A stretch of DNA of 64,000 nucleotides, taken from Haematococcus lacustris. Its lineage: Eukaryota > Chlorophyta > Chlorophyceae > Chlamydomonadales > Haematococcaceae. How positions within the stretch are numbered: the stretch's first letter is position 1; each line of letters starts with the position of its first letter. The stretch covers positions 11,850,990 through 11,914,989 of the forward strand of contig JASKMD010000029.1 of assembly GCA_030144725.1 (NCBI GenBank). Direction: 5' to 3'. Shown here in pieces: positions 42,750-56,015 of this stretch. A model generated the notes under the pieces. That model worked only from the letters and a program-made list of their open reading frames with translations. It was not told the origin of the DNA and did not search any database. Made by a program: the position numbers and the translations under genes.

Positions 42750-45700
42750 TGACACTTTCAGGCTCATCCCGCATGGCTTGTCTGCCACCCCCAGAGGCGC
42801 TTGAACAGCTGCTGGCCTCCCTGACTCGCCAGCTGCAGATGCAACACTTTGTGCATCCTTCCCACTTCCTCGCGCGACCCTTCCAGCTGCTGTGCGCGAG
42901 TGCCGAGGTGGTGCTGGGGATGGCCGTGAGCAGCGCGCAGGTGAGGGGTCCAGGGGGCTGCCATGGAGCTGAAGACTTGATGGAATGCATTAGATGAAGT
43001 GAACAGACAGTCAGCATTGAAGAGCGAGGCTCGTGTTGATCTGTTTTTTAGCTGGGCTGGCGTGGGGCAGCTGGTGCATTGGTGGTTGTGGAGGTTCGTG
43101 TGTTTTGATCCTGTGACCTGCTGCATGCGGCAAGAGGGCAGGGCCTGTGGCTGGTGAGAACCAAGGGTTGATGTGGAACAGTGCAGCTTGGCATGTGCCC
43201 AGCGGTGCCCGGCAAGGTCTTAGAGCCAGGCTCGCAGCTGGTGGTGCCTCCGCCGCTGCCTGTTGTCATGCCAGGGTATCGCTCTGTCCTTCGCCTCTTC
43301 TGTCAGCTAGTAGGGATGGCTGCGGTGGCTGCGGCTGCGGTTCCTGCTGCCACTGCTGCTGCCGCTACCTTGCTGCTGCTACCTTGCTGCTGCCGTTACT
43401 TTGCTGCCACTGCTGCTGCCGCTACTTTGCTGCTGCTGCTGCTGCTGTGTGTGCCTCCTCACTGCTGTGCCTGCAGGCGCTGCTCCCAAGCCACTGCCAG
43501 CTTCTACTGCAGCTGTTGACACAGTGGACCAACATCCACAGCTGCCTCGCCCGCCTGGTCCTCATGCACTGCTGCCGCACTTCCTCAGCTAGCCATGCCG
43601 CCTCAGACCCACCCCAGGATTGCCAAGGCCTTAAGGCTGGCAGCACTGTTTCTGGTCTGCTCTCCACTACCGCTCCTTCTGCTGTGACAGCTGCTGCCCT
43701 GCATCACCTGACCCTGCTTCCAGGACTTGGCTCTATCGCCATGCGTCAGGGCCTGCAGCAGCTGCTGGGTGCTGCCTGCCCGCCCTGCCTAGAGACCCTG
43801 TTCCCACCCATTGCGTCACCTCTGACTTCACACCATCAGCCACTTCCAGCAGCAGCAGGAGCAGCAGGAGCAGCAGTAGGAGCAGCAGGGGCAGAAGGAG
43901 CAGCAAGCAAGTCAGGATTGTCAGTTGATGGCGAGCACATGACTCCAGGCGTGGCGGATGTCGATGATGGGGCCGCCGTCGAGCTGCTCAAGGCTCACTT
44001 CCTCGCGCCACCCTCCCTACCCCAACCCACGGCCCTCCTGACAGCAAGCTCCGTGAGCACTGGGCCCGGCCACCACGACCTGCTCGCGAGGCCACTGCCT
44101 AACCTTACTTCAAACACGCGGCCCCCTCCCCGCCCACCTCCCTGCCCCCCAAGCTTAGCTGCCATCCATCCCAGTACCAGCAACAGCAGCAGCAGCAGCA
44201 GCAGCAACTGGCGCAGCCGCAGCAGGGAAGGCGACCTGCGAGCTTTGGCCCTGACAGCCTGCCTAATGAGCTGCCGCCGGGTCATGCGCATGGTGCTGGC
44301 TAGCGTGGCAACTTTGCCCACAGCTGCAGCTCACCCTCGCAAAACGGCACTGGGCCTCGAGGTCAGGGAGGGGCTGGATGAGGCCGCTGACCCGGGTGGT
44401 GCGCGCCCATTGCCGTGGGAGCTCAATGTTGGGCAGCGTCGCGGGCTGGAGCGCTGTTTGTTGCAGCATGCGCTGATGCCCTGCTGGGCCTGGCAGGGTC
44501 TGGCAACTGGGCCAGAGCAGCAGGTGAGGGTCAGCCCGCCTCGCCATTGCTGCTGTACAACGTCCCTCAATGTACAACAATCCTAAAGCCACAGTAGTAG
44601 TAGGCCAGGGATAAGGATCAGTGTGAGGAAACGCGGAAGGAGCAGCTGGTGTAGGGCAGCTCTCGTGATGCTGATTCTCGCACATGGGGCTATGGTGTGG
44701 CCCTACTAAGCCATGCCTTTAATATGAATTGATGTCATTCTATGGCCGTCCTCACTCTCTTCCCCTAGATGCCATGCATGCCAGCCCCACTGTTGTCGAG
44801 TGCCATCCCTCCCGCACTAAGCCAACCTCCCTCTTGCCCAGCCATGGCCTCCCACGGCTGCTGTCCTGGTCAAACAGCAAGAGGTTGCACGCTTCGCCAC
44901 TCAGCCAGCTACCAGTGCTGCTGCTGCTGCCCCTGTTCTGCTTGCTGTCCTGTTAGGAAGCAACCTCGTCCAGCTCGCGTGTCCTGGCCATGCGCCTGTT
45001 GCACCAACTCCATCCAACACCCTACCCCAGTGGCCCATTCGACGAGGCCTCGACTCTGCTTTTGCCCATCCTTAGCGCCATGGCATGGGCCTGCCACCAG
45101 CAGGCTGCTGCTGGCACTGCTGCCCTGCCCTTCGGCTCGTGCATTGCCCTCTCCTTCGCACCGAGCTACAGCTCCTCGCCCAGCCCTCCAGAACATGCTG
45201 CGCTTAACACCCACAGCTCCTCAGCCGCTCAGGTTGTGGCCACAGCCGCAGTCGCCGCGTTGGCTGGGCAGCTTGACATGCCTGGGCTGGCAGCAGCGAA
45301 TGCCCGGCAGGCTGAAACCCTCCAGGCGGGCTCGTTGCCTGTCTCTAGCTATCCGCCCGTGCCGCTGCTGCCTCACACACAGCTGGTGGCACTGGCAGAC
45401 TGGCTGGTGTGCTTGGCCTCAACAGGGCTAGCTTCCCAGCCCATCACAGATTTGCTCGTTGCTGCCATGGCAGCAGCTAAGGCGGTGCATGTGCATGTGC
45501 ATCCCCTGCCCCCGAGCCTCTCAGAAGTCACCTCTGCCCTGCCCTCTGCATCTTCGAGCATGCCAAGCCAGCCTAGCACCGGGGCCGGGTCTGAGCAGGA
45601 ACCCTCGAGGGACACAGCCATGCCTGACCCTCCCTCGGGACCAGGCTGCAGCTCCAACACCCTCGAGGCCTCCACCTTCCTTACCCACCGCAGTAACCTC

Positions 45701-48700
45701 TCTCTCACGCACTGTGACCAGCTGCAAAGGCTTCTGGGCGCCGTGCGCGACCGCGTGCAGCTCCTGCCTGACTCATCGCTGGCAGCACTGCTGCAATACA
45801 CCTGGCTGAACCCAGCCCGCCCACAGGCTCAAGCCAGGCCGGACGCGACGCAGTCGAGTGGGGCGCAGCTGTGGCGGTGGCTGCTTGCACCCGCACAGCC
45901 AGCAGGCAGCACCGGAGATCCCCGCAGCAGCAGGCCAGCCTCTACAAATACCGCGGAGCTGGACACCATCCTGGCTGCTGCTGCTACCGAGTTGTCCGCG
46001 CCAGAGGATGCAGCAGCGCAAGCTTTCGCGGCGTCCAGTAATAGGGTGGCAGAGGGCCCTAAGGCCATGGAGGAAGGGCGTCCACAAGCTCAGCTGCTAC
46101 CTGTTCGCGTGTTTGATCAGCTGCTGCTGCTGCTGCAAGCTTCCTCACCACCACTGACACCAGGCGGGCACCCAGACCCAGGAGACGGTGCCGTGGACGA
46201 TGCCGTGGAGGGTGCGGTGCTGTCCCCTGCTCTCCTGCTCGAGTGCCAACTGGTGCTGGTGGATGCGTGCGTCCAGCACGGCTGCGACGGAATGCTGATG
46301 CTGCTGCATATGATGGAGCAGGTGACCAGGCTCCTGCTGCCACCACACCCTACCGTGTCATGTGATCACCTCCCTGCCCTTGGGGCCACGGCAGGAGGCT
46401 GGCCCATCCGGCCTGAGCCGCCCAGTCAGAGCCACCCTTCCCCCACACAGGAGCCCCACACACCTTCACCTGGCCATGGGCCTGCCTCACGAGCTGCCAT
46501 CCTGGCCCTCGCGTGGGTGCAGCCGCTGCTGGCAGTCGTGCACCTGGTGCTAGCTGCTGCGGTGGCCCAGCGACCCAGCCAGCCCCGCACTGCCCCTGCT
46601 GTGGCTCACTCCACCTCACCTGACGGCACCCTGACTGCCAGCGTCAGCCCCTGTGCTGGGCCCAGCCCAGGGGAGCACAGGGCAGGCAGTGGGCCACTGA
46701 CCCCAAGGCAGCCATCGCTGCAGCAGCGGGTGCCCAGCCCTGCCCACCAGCAGGCCCACGGCCCAAGTCTGGATGGCTTGCCAGGCTCGGTGGAGCTGGC
46801 TGGGGGAGTGACCGGGGGGAGTGATAACTGGGCCCCTGGGCTTGGCTCTGCTAGAGTTGGCCCCTTGGGCATGGACAGTGATGAAAGTCCCGGCAACGAC
46901 ACCACCTCACCCTCCTACCCTGTCGGCAGCCCTGAGGGCCCCACACAGCCTGAAGCCAATAGCCAAGTGACTGAGCAGGCAGCTGAGGAGGGAGGAAGAG
47001 AAGGGGCGGACGCGAGCACGCAGCAGGCAGCAGGGGAGGTGGTGGGCATGGGTTCAGGCCAGGCAGCCATGGACACTGGTCCTCCTGCTGCCATCACTCT
47101 CGACATTTCTGAGGGGGCTGCGAGGGACCTAGGCAGCAGCCTGCCAGCACAGCTAGGTGACATGCAGTCAGAGGGACACACGGGAGCCGCAGGGGAGGAG
47201 GGGGTGCACGAGATGGGTGATGTGGAGTATGAAGAGTGGGAGGCCAGCATGATTCGCGAGATGATGCAGGTTGAGAGGGCCGCGGTGGCGGCCATGGGTG
47301 ATGGCGATGTAGGGGCCAGCATGGGGGCACTAGAAGCGGTGTTTGAAGCTGTGCTGCATGGAGGGGAGGGCGAAGATGAGGCGGGGGGCATTGGGCAAAG
47401 AAGCCCAGACGAGAGAGGGGTCCAGGCTGCGAGTGCCGAAGCTGGGGACCAGGGGCCAGGATCCGATTCTGGTGCTGGAGGCTTGGTGCACGACATGCTG
47501 CTTGACGACTTGGTGAGTCACCTTCCTCGATGTTGTCAGCTTAGACACTAGCCACCCGCATCACCCTGTGCCTGCAATGCTGTGCTTCCACCATGCAAAA
47601 GTATAAATTATATAACATCATATATATTTTTATTATTCAATATGGTATTCATGCTTCCATGCAAACTGTATGGCCACGACATGCATTCAATCCCTCACTG
47701 TTGCACTCCCCAGTGCCTTACATGCTAGAGAAAAGAACTGCTGCTAACACACACAAAGCAACCCACCGCTGCTACGGACATGCAGGCCCTGGATCGCGCC
47801 AGCTCGTGTGAGGAGGACAGTGAGGCGTTTGGCCTCGTGGGTGATGCATCCTATCGTCACCACCCCAACCATGAAGGCCGACATCAGCCAAACAGCCAGC
47901 ATGCGCATTGCTCTGCTCCGCGCAAGCTCAGCAGGGGAGACAGCAACAGCAGCAGCAGTGAGAGCAGTGGCAGCAGCATCGACAGCAGTAGCAGCAGTGG
48001 GCGCAGCAGTGGTGATGGTGGTGGTGGTGGCAGTGCCAGCAGCAGCAGCAGCAGCGGCAGCGGCAGCAGTGGCAGCAGCAGGAGTGCAGGCACCGAATGG
48101 CACGATGCTCGATCCCTAGGTGCTCGCGGTGCCCACCAGGCGTGCAGCAAGGGAACCAGCGAGAGGGATAGCCAGGGTAAGGACGCAGTGGCCGGCCCTG
48201 CAGCTGGGAGGAAGAAACCACGGCAGCGACTGCACAAGCTGCGCATGCAAGCTGAGCTTGACTATCGTGCAGCCCTTGGCATGGCTGGCAAGCGTGGGCG
48301 CCATCCCCTTGACAGCTGCTCGTTGGATACCAGCGATGGCTGTGACAGTGCTGAGTGTGGGGCTCTGCAGCGTGCCCGCCCACGAAAGCAGCAGCACAGG
48401 GAGGGTGGGGAGCCGGAGCCTCCCAAGCTGCAGTGCAGCTTCGCGCAAAATGGAGAGAGCTTCATAGAGCAGCATTGGTAGGTCGCATTCAAGCCTGGGG
48501 TACTGCAGGCAAGCGGAGCATCAGACGTATGCAGTATAGGGACTGTTGTGTGCACCTGCATTAGTGACGGCACTACGCCCCGCCCCGCCCCGCCTCGCCC
48601 AGCCCTGCCCCGCCTCTTGCCTTTCACCTGTGCATGTACCCTGCCCATCCATCCATGCTTCTCTTTGCCCGCCTCACCACAGGTACTTCTGCTACACATG

Positions 48701-51700
48701 CGGCCTCGTGGACTCGAAGGGCTGCTGCGCAGCCTGTTTACGCTGCTGCCACGCCGGCCACGACACCGTGTACTCAGGCCGCTCGCGCTTCTTCTGCGAC
48801 TGTGGGGCAAACGCCAATGCTCCTGCCACCAACCCCTGCCGCTGTCTGACCCCTGTTCCTCTGCCCCACGACCCTCGTGCGCTCCCATCCTCACGAAGCT
48901 CACGAGGACGCACAGCTCTCCCGCTGGCACGCACGCCTGAGGATGCAGGCACAGAGGCTGCTGCAGCCACCAGTGCGGCAAGCTGTGAAGACTGTCAAGG
49001 CGGGGATGCCGGCGGGGGCATGAGTCGGCTGCAGGCCCTGGCCCTGGCCCCGTGGGCCCCTCCGCTGATGTGGGACCCGCTAGACCGAGCCTGGGCCTGG
49101 GACCCCGAGCAGCCAGGTGCAGGGGCTGTGTGGGCCAGCATGCATCGTGCGAGGCAGAGGGCGTTCCTGCAGCTTGCGGCTGTCATGGTGTCGAAGGAAG
49201 GAGGGGGAGGGCAAAGGGCACAGGGGTCTGCTGAGGATGTGCCGGAGAGGCCTGTCACGCATGCAAGGGCGGGTGGGGTGGCGGAGCCGACGCTCCAAAG
49301 GTGCCCAGCTGCTGCGCTAGCTGCTGCCTTGCAGCAGGCAGGCTGCCTGGACGCTACAGACCAGGAGTTTGACGGGCTCGCGGATGCATTCGACAGCACA
49401 GCACAAGACGCCTGCGGGGCCTCAGGAGCTCTTGCTACTCCCCTACCCTCCTCCCACGCCACCCACACAATACAGAAGCACGTCAAGGCTCTCACAGCCA
49501 GCCTGCTAGAACTGCTGCAGCCCCCCGCGCCAGACACGCGGGCCTCCGCCTCGTCAAGCCTCGCAGCAGCTGCTGGGCACCCTCCTGCTGAGCCCCTGCC
49601 TCGAGTGTCCCAGGTTGAGCCACACCCTGAGCTTGCGCAACTGGGCTTGCTCCTACATCGTGTCGGACACGGTCTGACAGCTGTAGCGCAGCATCTATTA
49701 GGGGTAGGACACTGGGACCACAGAGGCTGGCCGCCTGCTGCCCAGCCCACCTACACTTCCAGCCATGCGGCCCACCTACCTCCTCGACTCCCGTGGACCT
49801 CCCCACCCCTCGCTGCTATGGGCAACCCAATGTCCCCATACAGCACAAGCTCGTGTGCCACGGCCCCTGCCCTGCTGCTCCCAGCAGAGCCAGCCCTGAA
49901 GCCCCTCGAGCTGCTCAAGCTACAGCGCATCGTGCGCGTAGGTAACTTGGACGGCCGGGTGACCCGCGGCAACACCGCTGCCACTACCACCAGCTCGAGT
50001 ACAAGCAGCAGCGCCACCAGCTCCACCACTCCTGGAGGTACTGCTGCGGCAACTGCGGGTGCAGCAGCTGCGGGTGCTGCCATGGTGTTAGGCTCTGCCA
50101 CACGCGCGCCTCCAGAGCTGCAGGAGGCACTCATGCACGGTACCGTCTCACGTAACCAAGTGGCTGTGTGCTCGGCAACCAAGCTGCTTGCAGTCGCAAG
50201 AGGCAGCCAGGTGTGGGGATGTGGGCCAGGGGGTGGAGGGTCAGGGAAGGAGCCAGCTGGGCAACACCTGGGGCCAGGTTCGTACCTATCCAGCCTGTCT
50301 CATTTGTGGTGTGCTGCCGAGTCCTGAGAGTGCAACAGACCGCCATGCACAACCTGCTCACGCTTCTGTCTGTACCTATTCATCACTTCCATGCTCACTG
50401 AAACTCACCCTACCGCATGGCAGCACTAGGGCAGCTACAACTGGCTGGGCGGGGCAATGTGGTGACGTAGATACACCCAGCTTTCATCCACGAGCCCCCA
50501 AGCTGCCCTAGTGCTGTCATGAGGTGGTGCAGGTTGGCATCCTGGACCTCGGTCTGCACGTGCATGAGATGACCTCGCCCCTCCTCCAACCGTCTTCCAA
50601 CCGCACTTCTGCCTCGCACCCCAACCTGCCCCCAGCGCCTTCGTCAGGCAGTGCCTCAGCCCCTGCTCCAGCAGCTCCAGGCGCCTCAGGGCCCGCGGAC
50701 GCCTCCCTGCCACCCGCCACGCTCACCTCGCACGCCCCTGCACCCCTGCCTGCGTCTGCACCCCCAGCGTCTGCCACCCCTGGTGCAGGAGCTGCCCCTG
50801 CCCCAGCTTCTGCTGGAAGTGCTGGCACCAGCAGCAGTGCTGGCAACAACAGCAATAAGAGCTACTCGGTGCTCCAGTGCCATGCCGCGGGGTTCTATGT
50901 CTGTGCGGTTGCCTTTGACCCCTGCTTTGGGCGCCACCTCCTGGTCACTGGGCTCACGTCAGTGCAGGTGTGACCCCATGCCTTCTCTGCTGCTTCCACT
51001 GGCCAGGAGTGCCACACAGCCCCTACCTTAGGCCCAAATTGAGCGACTCATCTTGCCCTAGCAGCCCATTTCTCTCCACTCTTGCCACTGTACCAGCACT
51101 GCTGTTCCCTCACGACCTCGTGGCTAGGCAGGGCAATGCGGCTAGCAGCGTGCTGCACTAGCTTGGCCAGGCAGGGATGACAAGGGTGAGGTCGACAGCG
51201 TGCTTCACCAGGCACGAGCCTAGTGTCAGTGCCAGGCCTTGATAATGATGACCTTGCCGAACCTCAGCTCAATCAGGTGCCCCTTGACACCCAGCCTGCG
51301 CCACCCAGCCTGTTGTGCTACCTCATGCAGGTCTGGCAAGTTGACTCGGGTGGCAAGGTCCACGACCGGCTGTCGCTCTCGCTCCCCGACCCAGCTGCCT
51401 GGGCCCCTCCCCCACCTTCCAGCTCCACCTCTGCCACCCACGACGCAACCGGGGATCGTGGAGGAGCGGGTGGTGGTCAAGCTGCGAGGACCAGTGGCCA
51501 TGAGGGTGACTGCCCTTTGGGCCTGTCCTGCAGCGTGGTGCAGGCACAGTGGTTGCCGGGGAGTGACACCTGGCTGGCGGTCACCACGCCGCTCGTGCTG
51601 CATGGCTATAACCTCACGAGCAGCACCGCGCCAGTGTGGAGCGTGGTGGTGTGTGCTGCACTAGCCAGGCCTGTCTGTGATCAAGCTCAGAGCAATCAGC

Positions 51701-54700
51701 AGGCTGCAGCCCACTCAGCAGGATGGCAGCATGATGACAACGAAGCGGATGCGTCCAGCTTGGCGCAGGAAGCCACGCAGGCTGCTGCACCTGAGCCCTT
51801 GGCAGGCGTGGCATTTGTCAAGGTGCTCATGCCCCCAGCTCGTCTGCGCCCCACCCCTGACCCTGCCTCCAAGAGCAGCCTTACCTCCTCCCCAGCCCAT
51901 GGCGTCCTTGACCAGTCCGTACTTGTTGTGACACCTCCACAACTACACGCCCTCCTGCTCACACGAGATGGTGCCCTGTACCAGGCAGAGCTGCCGCCCT
52001 TAGCCCCAGCTGCTGAGTGCGCCCCGCTCACCCTGCCCCTGTTTGGACCAGGCAGCTGTGCAAGTGACTGCAGTGGGGCTGGGCAGGGCAGGGCAGGCGC
52101 CCACGAGACCCTCGCACCTCCTCCACATCCCTACCAGGCCGTTGCCTTAGGAGCTCAGCTGCTGCCAGTGAGCTGCGTGGAGGGATGGGTGTCGGCCATG
52201 GCCGCAGCTCTTCCGCAGCAACCGCGCTCGGGCCTCGGACTTCAGTGGTGCAGCGCGGCGGGAACGCTGCTGGTGGCCGTGGCAGGGGGCCACGCTGCAG
52301 CTGTTACCACGCACCTCGAGGTTGAAAGCAGTCATGGAGGGCAGATGGCAGGGAGCGGGCAGCCAGGCTCGACATCGGCGACAGCAACTGTGTTGGCAGG
52401 AGCTGGGCCTGGAAGGCACGAAGTGCTGCTGGCTGCACGGTATGACCCCGCGAGAGTGCAGCTCACCCAGTGTCGGGTCGTCGTGGGAGCCGTGGCAGCA
52501 CAGACTGGCCCAACCGCAAGCCAGGCCGCCCTCCCAAACCCCTGTCCACCCTCCAGTGCAGCAGCAGGAAGAAACGAGGCGAATGCTGGTCCTGGAAGCC
52601 AGGCCGGCCCTCCCGCTGCCACAGCCTCAGCATCCTCCCCGTACGACACTCTGCTCGCGAGCCTTCCGCTGGCAGCATGTCAGCCTGGCACTGGCTGCCT
52701 CGAGGCCTGCCTGCTGCCTGCAAGCCGTGCAATGCTGGGCGCCTCCTCCCTGCTGTGCTGCCAGCTGCAGCCGGGGGCCCTGGCGTACACCAGCCCAGCC
52801 TCCGCCACAGCCCCCTCCTCTGCCACCACTCACCCTCCGGCAATAGCATCCAGCCAGCAGGCTCCTGCAAGCGCCTCCCAGCCGCCACCCTCGACTCAAC
52901 CCAGCACACATACTCCAGCCCTCGCAAGCTCTTCCCATCAGGGAGCTGGTGGCAGGTCTGGGCCGGGCTTCCCCGCAGTGGCCGCTGTGGCCGCCTTGCC
53001 GTGGCCAAGCTTGCTTGACGCCAGTGGCTGTGGCTTTGACATGCCTTCTCACACCTCGTGCCACCCTGCTGAGCCACTATACGGGTCCCACCCTACCACG
53101 GGCGCAATGCAAGCTCCCCCCATGCACCGCCTCGCAGAGGGCGTCCTCCCCTCCTCTTGCCCTCCACTACTCCCCACCCTGCAACTGCCGCTGCAGCCCC
53201 TGGCGCTGCACAGCTGCTCAGGGCCGGATGCGGTGGTGGAAGGGGTAGCCAGCCTGAGCTGCCCAGCCACCCACCAGACCCTGGTGGTCCTGTTGTGCTC
53301 CCAAAACAACTTGTACCTGTACATGACAAATAAGCCTAGCACTGCTCCCTGCTTGCGCCCTCTTGCTGACTTGCCACAGCCAGCTATGGCCGACGGTCAG
53401 CTCACTCCTGAGCTGCCTGGCGCCGCACGGAGACAGGGCATGGGTACAGGTAGAGCATCCGTGAGTCAGGGCCTGGTGTGGTCAATGGGCAGCGTGCGCG
53501 ACACTTTACGGCAGCTGCTGGGGCGCAGGAAGCGTGGGCGTGCTGCTGCGTCTCCGCTTGGTTTAGTAGGGAGTGGGTCCCAGTCTGCTCAGTGGCAGCA
53601 TCAACAGGGAGGAGGAGGTGAGGACAAGGGCGAGGGAATAGAGGAGGGTGGAGAAGATGACGAGATGGAAGCTGAGGAGGAGGAGGAGGAGGAGGAGGAG
53701 GAGGAGGAGGAGGAAGGAGAGGAGGACGAGGACGAGGAGGAGGAGGAGGAGGAGGACGAAGAGGAGGAGGAGGAGGAGGAGGAGGAGATTGACAACGAAG
53801 ACATAGTGGAGGTGCGAGAAGGAGACGAGGAGGACGAAGAGGAGGAAGAAGGAGAAGACGAGGAAGAGCTTTCGTTCGAGGAAGAAGACGATGCAGTCGA
53901 AGAAGAGGAAGAGGGTGCCAGGGAAGGCGCTTTGGTGATAGAGCACGATGACCAGGGGTCATGGGAGGAAGAGGACGACCCAGCCACCTCCCCTCCTGGA
54001 ACACCCCCACGAGTTCACTCCCCCGCCCGGCAAGGGCACCTCCAGCATCCCTCCCCCTCTCGCATACCTACGTGGACCCGCCTCCTCACCCTCCGCAGGC
54101 ACCAGGCACTGCTGGCCCACCCTTTGGCTCGAGCCCACGTCCCTGAACTCCTTCAAGGTCCGTACGCAGCGTCCCGCGAGCCCACCGTCCCTGGCTCCTC
54201 GGGGGTTCGAGGGGAGAATGACAGCCCCTCAACCGCATTGCGGCCTGCCAGGGTCCCTTCTCATCACGCGGCAGGCCCTGATGGCATCCTCGAGGAGTGC
54301 GAGGTCACCACCACCCGAGTACGTTTGGGCGGTGATGTAGCACACGTGGGCGGGGGGGCGCATGCCACCCGGCTGCTGAGCGATGTCTCAGGAGCTGCTG
54401 CAGCGGGGACGCTCAGCGGCATGCTGGCCGCGCCTGCCCCAGGCCAGCTCTGCCTTGTTGTGCATGTAAGTCCGATGAAGCTACGGGCCTTGTGGGCCTT
54501 GCTGTGCTTCTTTGGTGGGATTCGCTTGTCTAAGAGGGTCGCTTGCCATCCACACGAGCAGCTCCAAACCATGATTTTCTCCTAGCAATATGTGGAGCCT
54601 TCTGCTTTCACCATTGCTACCTCCACGTCATGCCCTTGCTCTCTTGCTGCTGCTAATGCTGTCCCTTGGTACTGGTGCTGCCCCTGTCGCCGCTGCTGCT

Positions 54701-55979
54701 GCTGCCGCCACCACTGACACCGCACTGTCGTCACCACTGTTGTGAAGAGTTGCGTTTGCACCCGCCTTGGTGAGGCGTCAGGCTTCTCATAGTGTACGTA
54801 TGGCCCCGCGCTCCCGCTCTCTACCACCACCGCAGGCCCCTGACACTGACACGGTCACCCTGGGCGTGAAGCTGCTGCTAGGCGCCTCTGGGCCGAACCA
54901 CCTCCCCTCCTCAGTGCGCTTCGGCCCTGGCGCCTGCAGCCTGACCCCTGCTCGCGGCGGAGCGCAGAATGCATCTGTTGCCACCAGCGCGATGCCAGCT
55001 GCCACTGGGTGCCGCAGGTAATGTCAGGGTATTGCATGCAGTCCCATGCAAGCTCAGCAGCTCACCCAGCTGGTGGGCAGCAGGTCATGCACCTGCCTCT
55101 TAGAACAAACACGAGCCAACAGGTTGTCTGGAAATGATCTCTCGGCAGGGTCTGGAAGTCTATGGAGGAGGGTCTCCGCACAGTTTTCCACCGTGCCATC
55201 AATTCATTGTGCAGTCTGGTCAAAACTATGTGCTAGTGCTCTCTTGCTTGCTAAGGATTGTTGCTCGCTTCATGGCTGTCGGAAACATACACCACCTATC
55301 ACCACAGCCATATTCAGTAGCCATCACCATCATCACCATAGATAGCCAACTCCCTAACCCTAACCCAAACCTAACCCTAACCCTAATCATCACCATCACC
55401 CACAAACATGGCATCTCCCTGCCGCAGGTGGTACCAGCTGGTGATGAGCCCAGTGGATGCGCTGGCAGCCCACCCCTCGGTCAACCTCGTGCTAGGGGCT
55501 GCGCACGACCCATCTTCAGTCGTGCATCTGCATCACATGCAGGTCAGGATGCGTAGTCATCTCACAGCTCTCGTGTGTGCTGCTCATGGCGCTTCTTCCC
55601 TCCTGGGTGTAGCAGACCACTGCTGACCTGCTGTTGCACTTGCGGAATGGTTGACCCACCACCACCCCTGGCTGCCGCCCCTTCAGGTGTACAGCCTGCC
55701 GCGCGCTCGCGTGGAGGGCATGGCTTCAGAGCAGCGGCAGCAGCAGCAGCAGCAGCAGCAGCGGTCTCAGGGTGGGGGGCACAGACAAGGCAACCCGGAG
55801 ATCCTGCCCCGCTGTCGCCTCCCTCCTGCTAGCGCGGCCCTGGCCTTGGCTGCAGTCTGCTTGCCCACGCCTGGTCATTTGACGTGCAAATCTGGTTTGT
55901 GCAGGGCTGTAGGGATGCAGGCAGTGCACCCCTGTCGCTTTTATCCGAGTCATGATGCTCATCTACAATATGAGCCTAG

Positions 55980-56015
<36 letters not shown>

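Noticed and set aside
53563..53987. Minus-strand Leu-rich and Ser-only frames
   Set aside because: They are antisense shadows of the Glu/Asp tract in UBR4 exon 10.
55226..55414. Minus-strand frame across UBR4 intron 11
   Set aside because: It arises from the telomere-like and CATCAC repeats.
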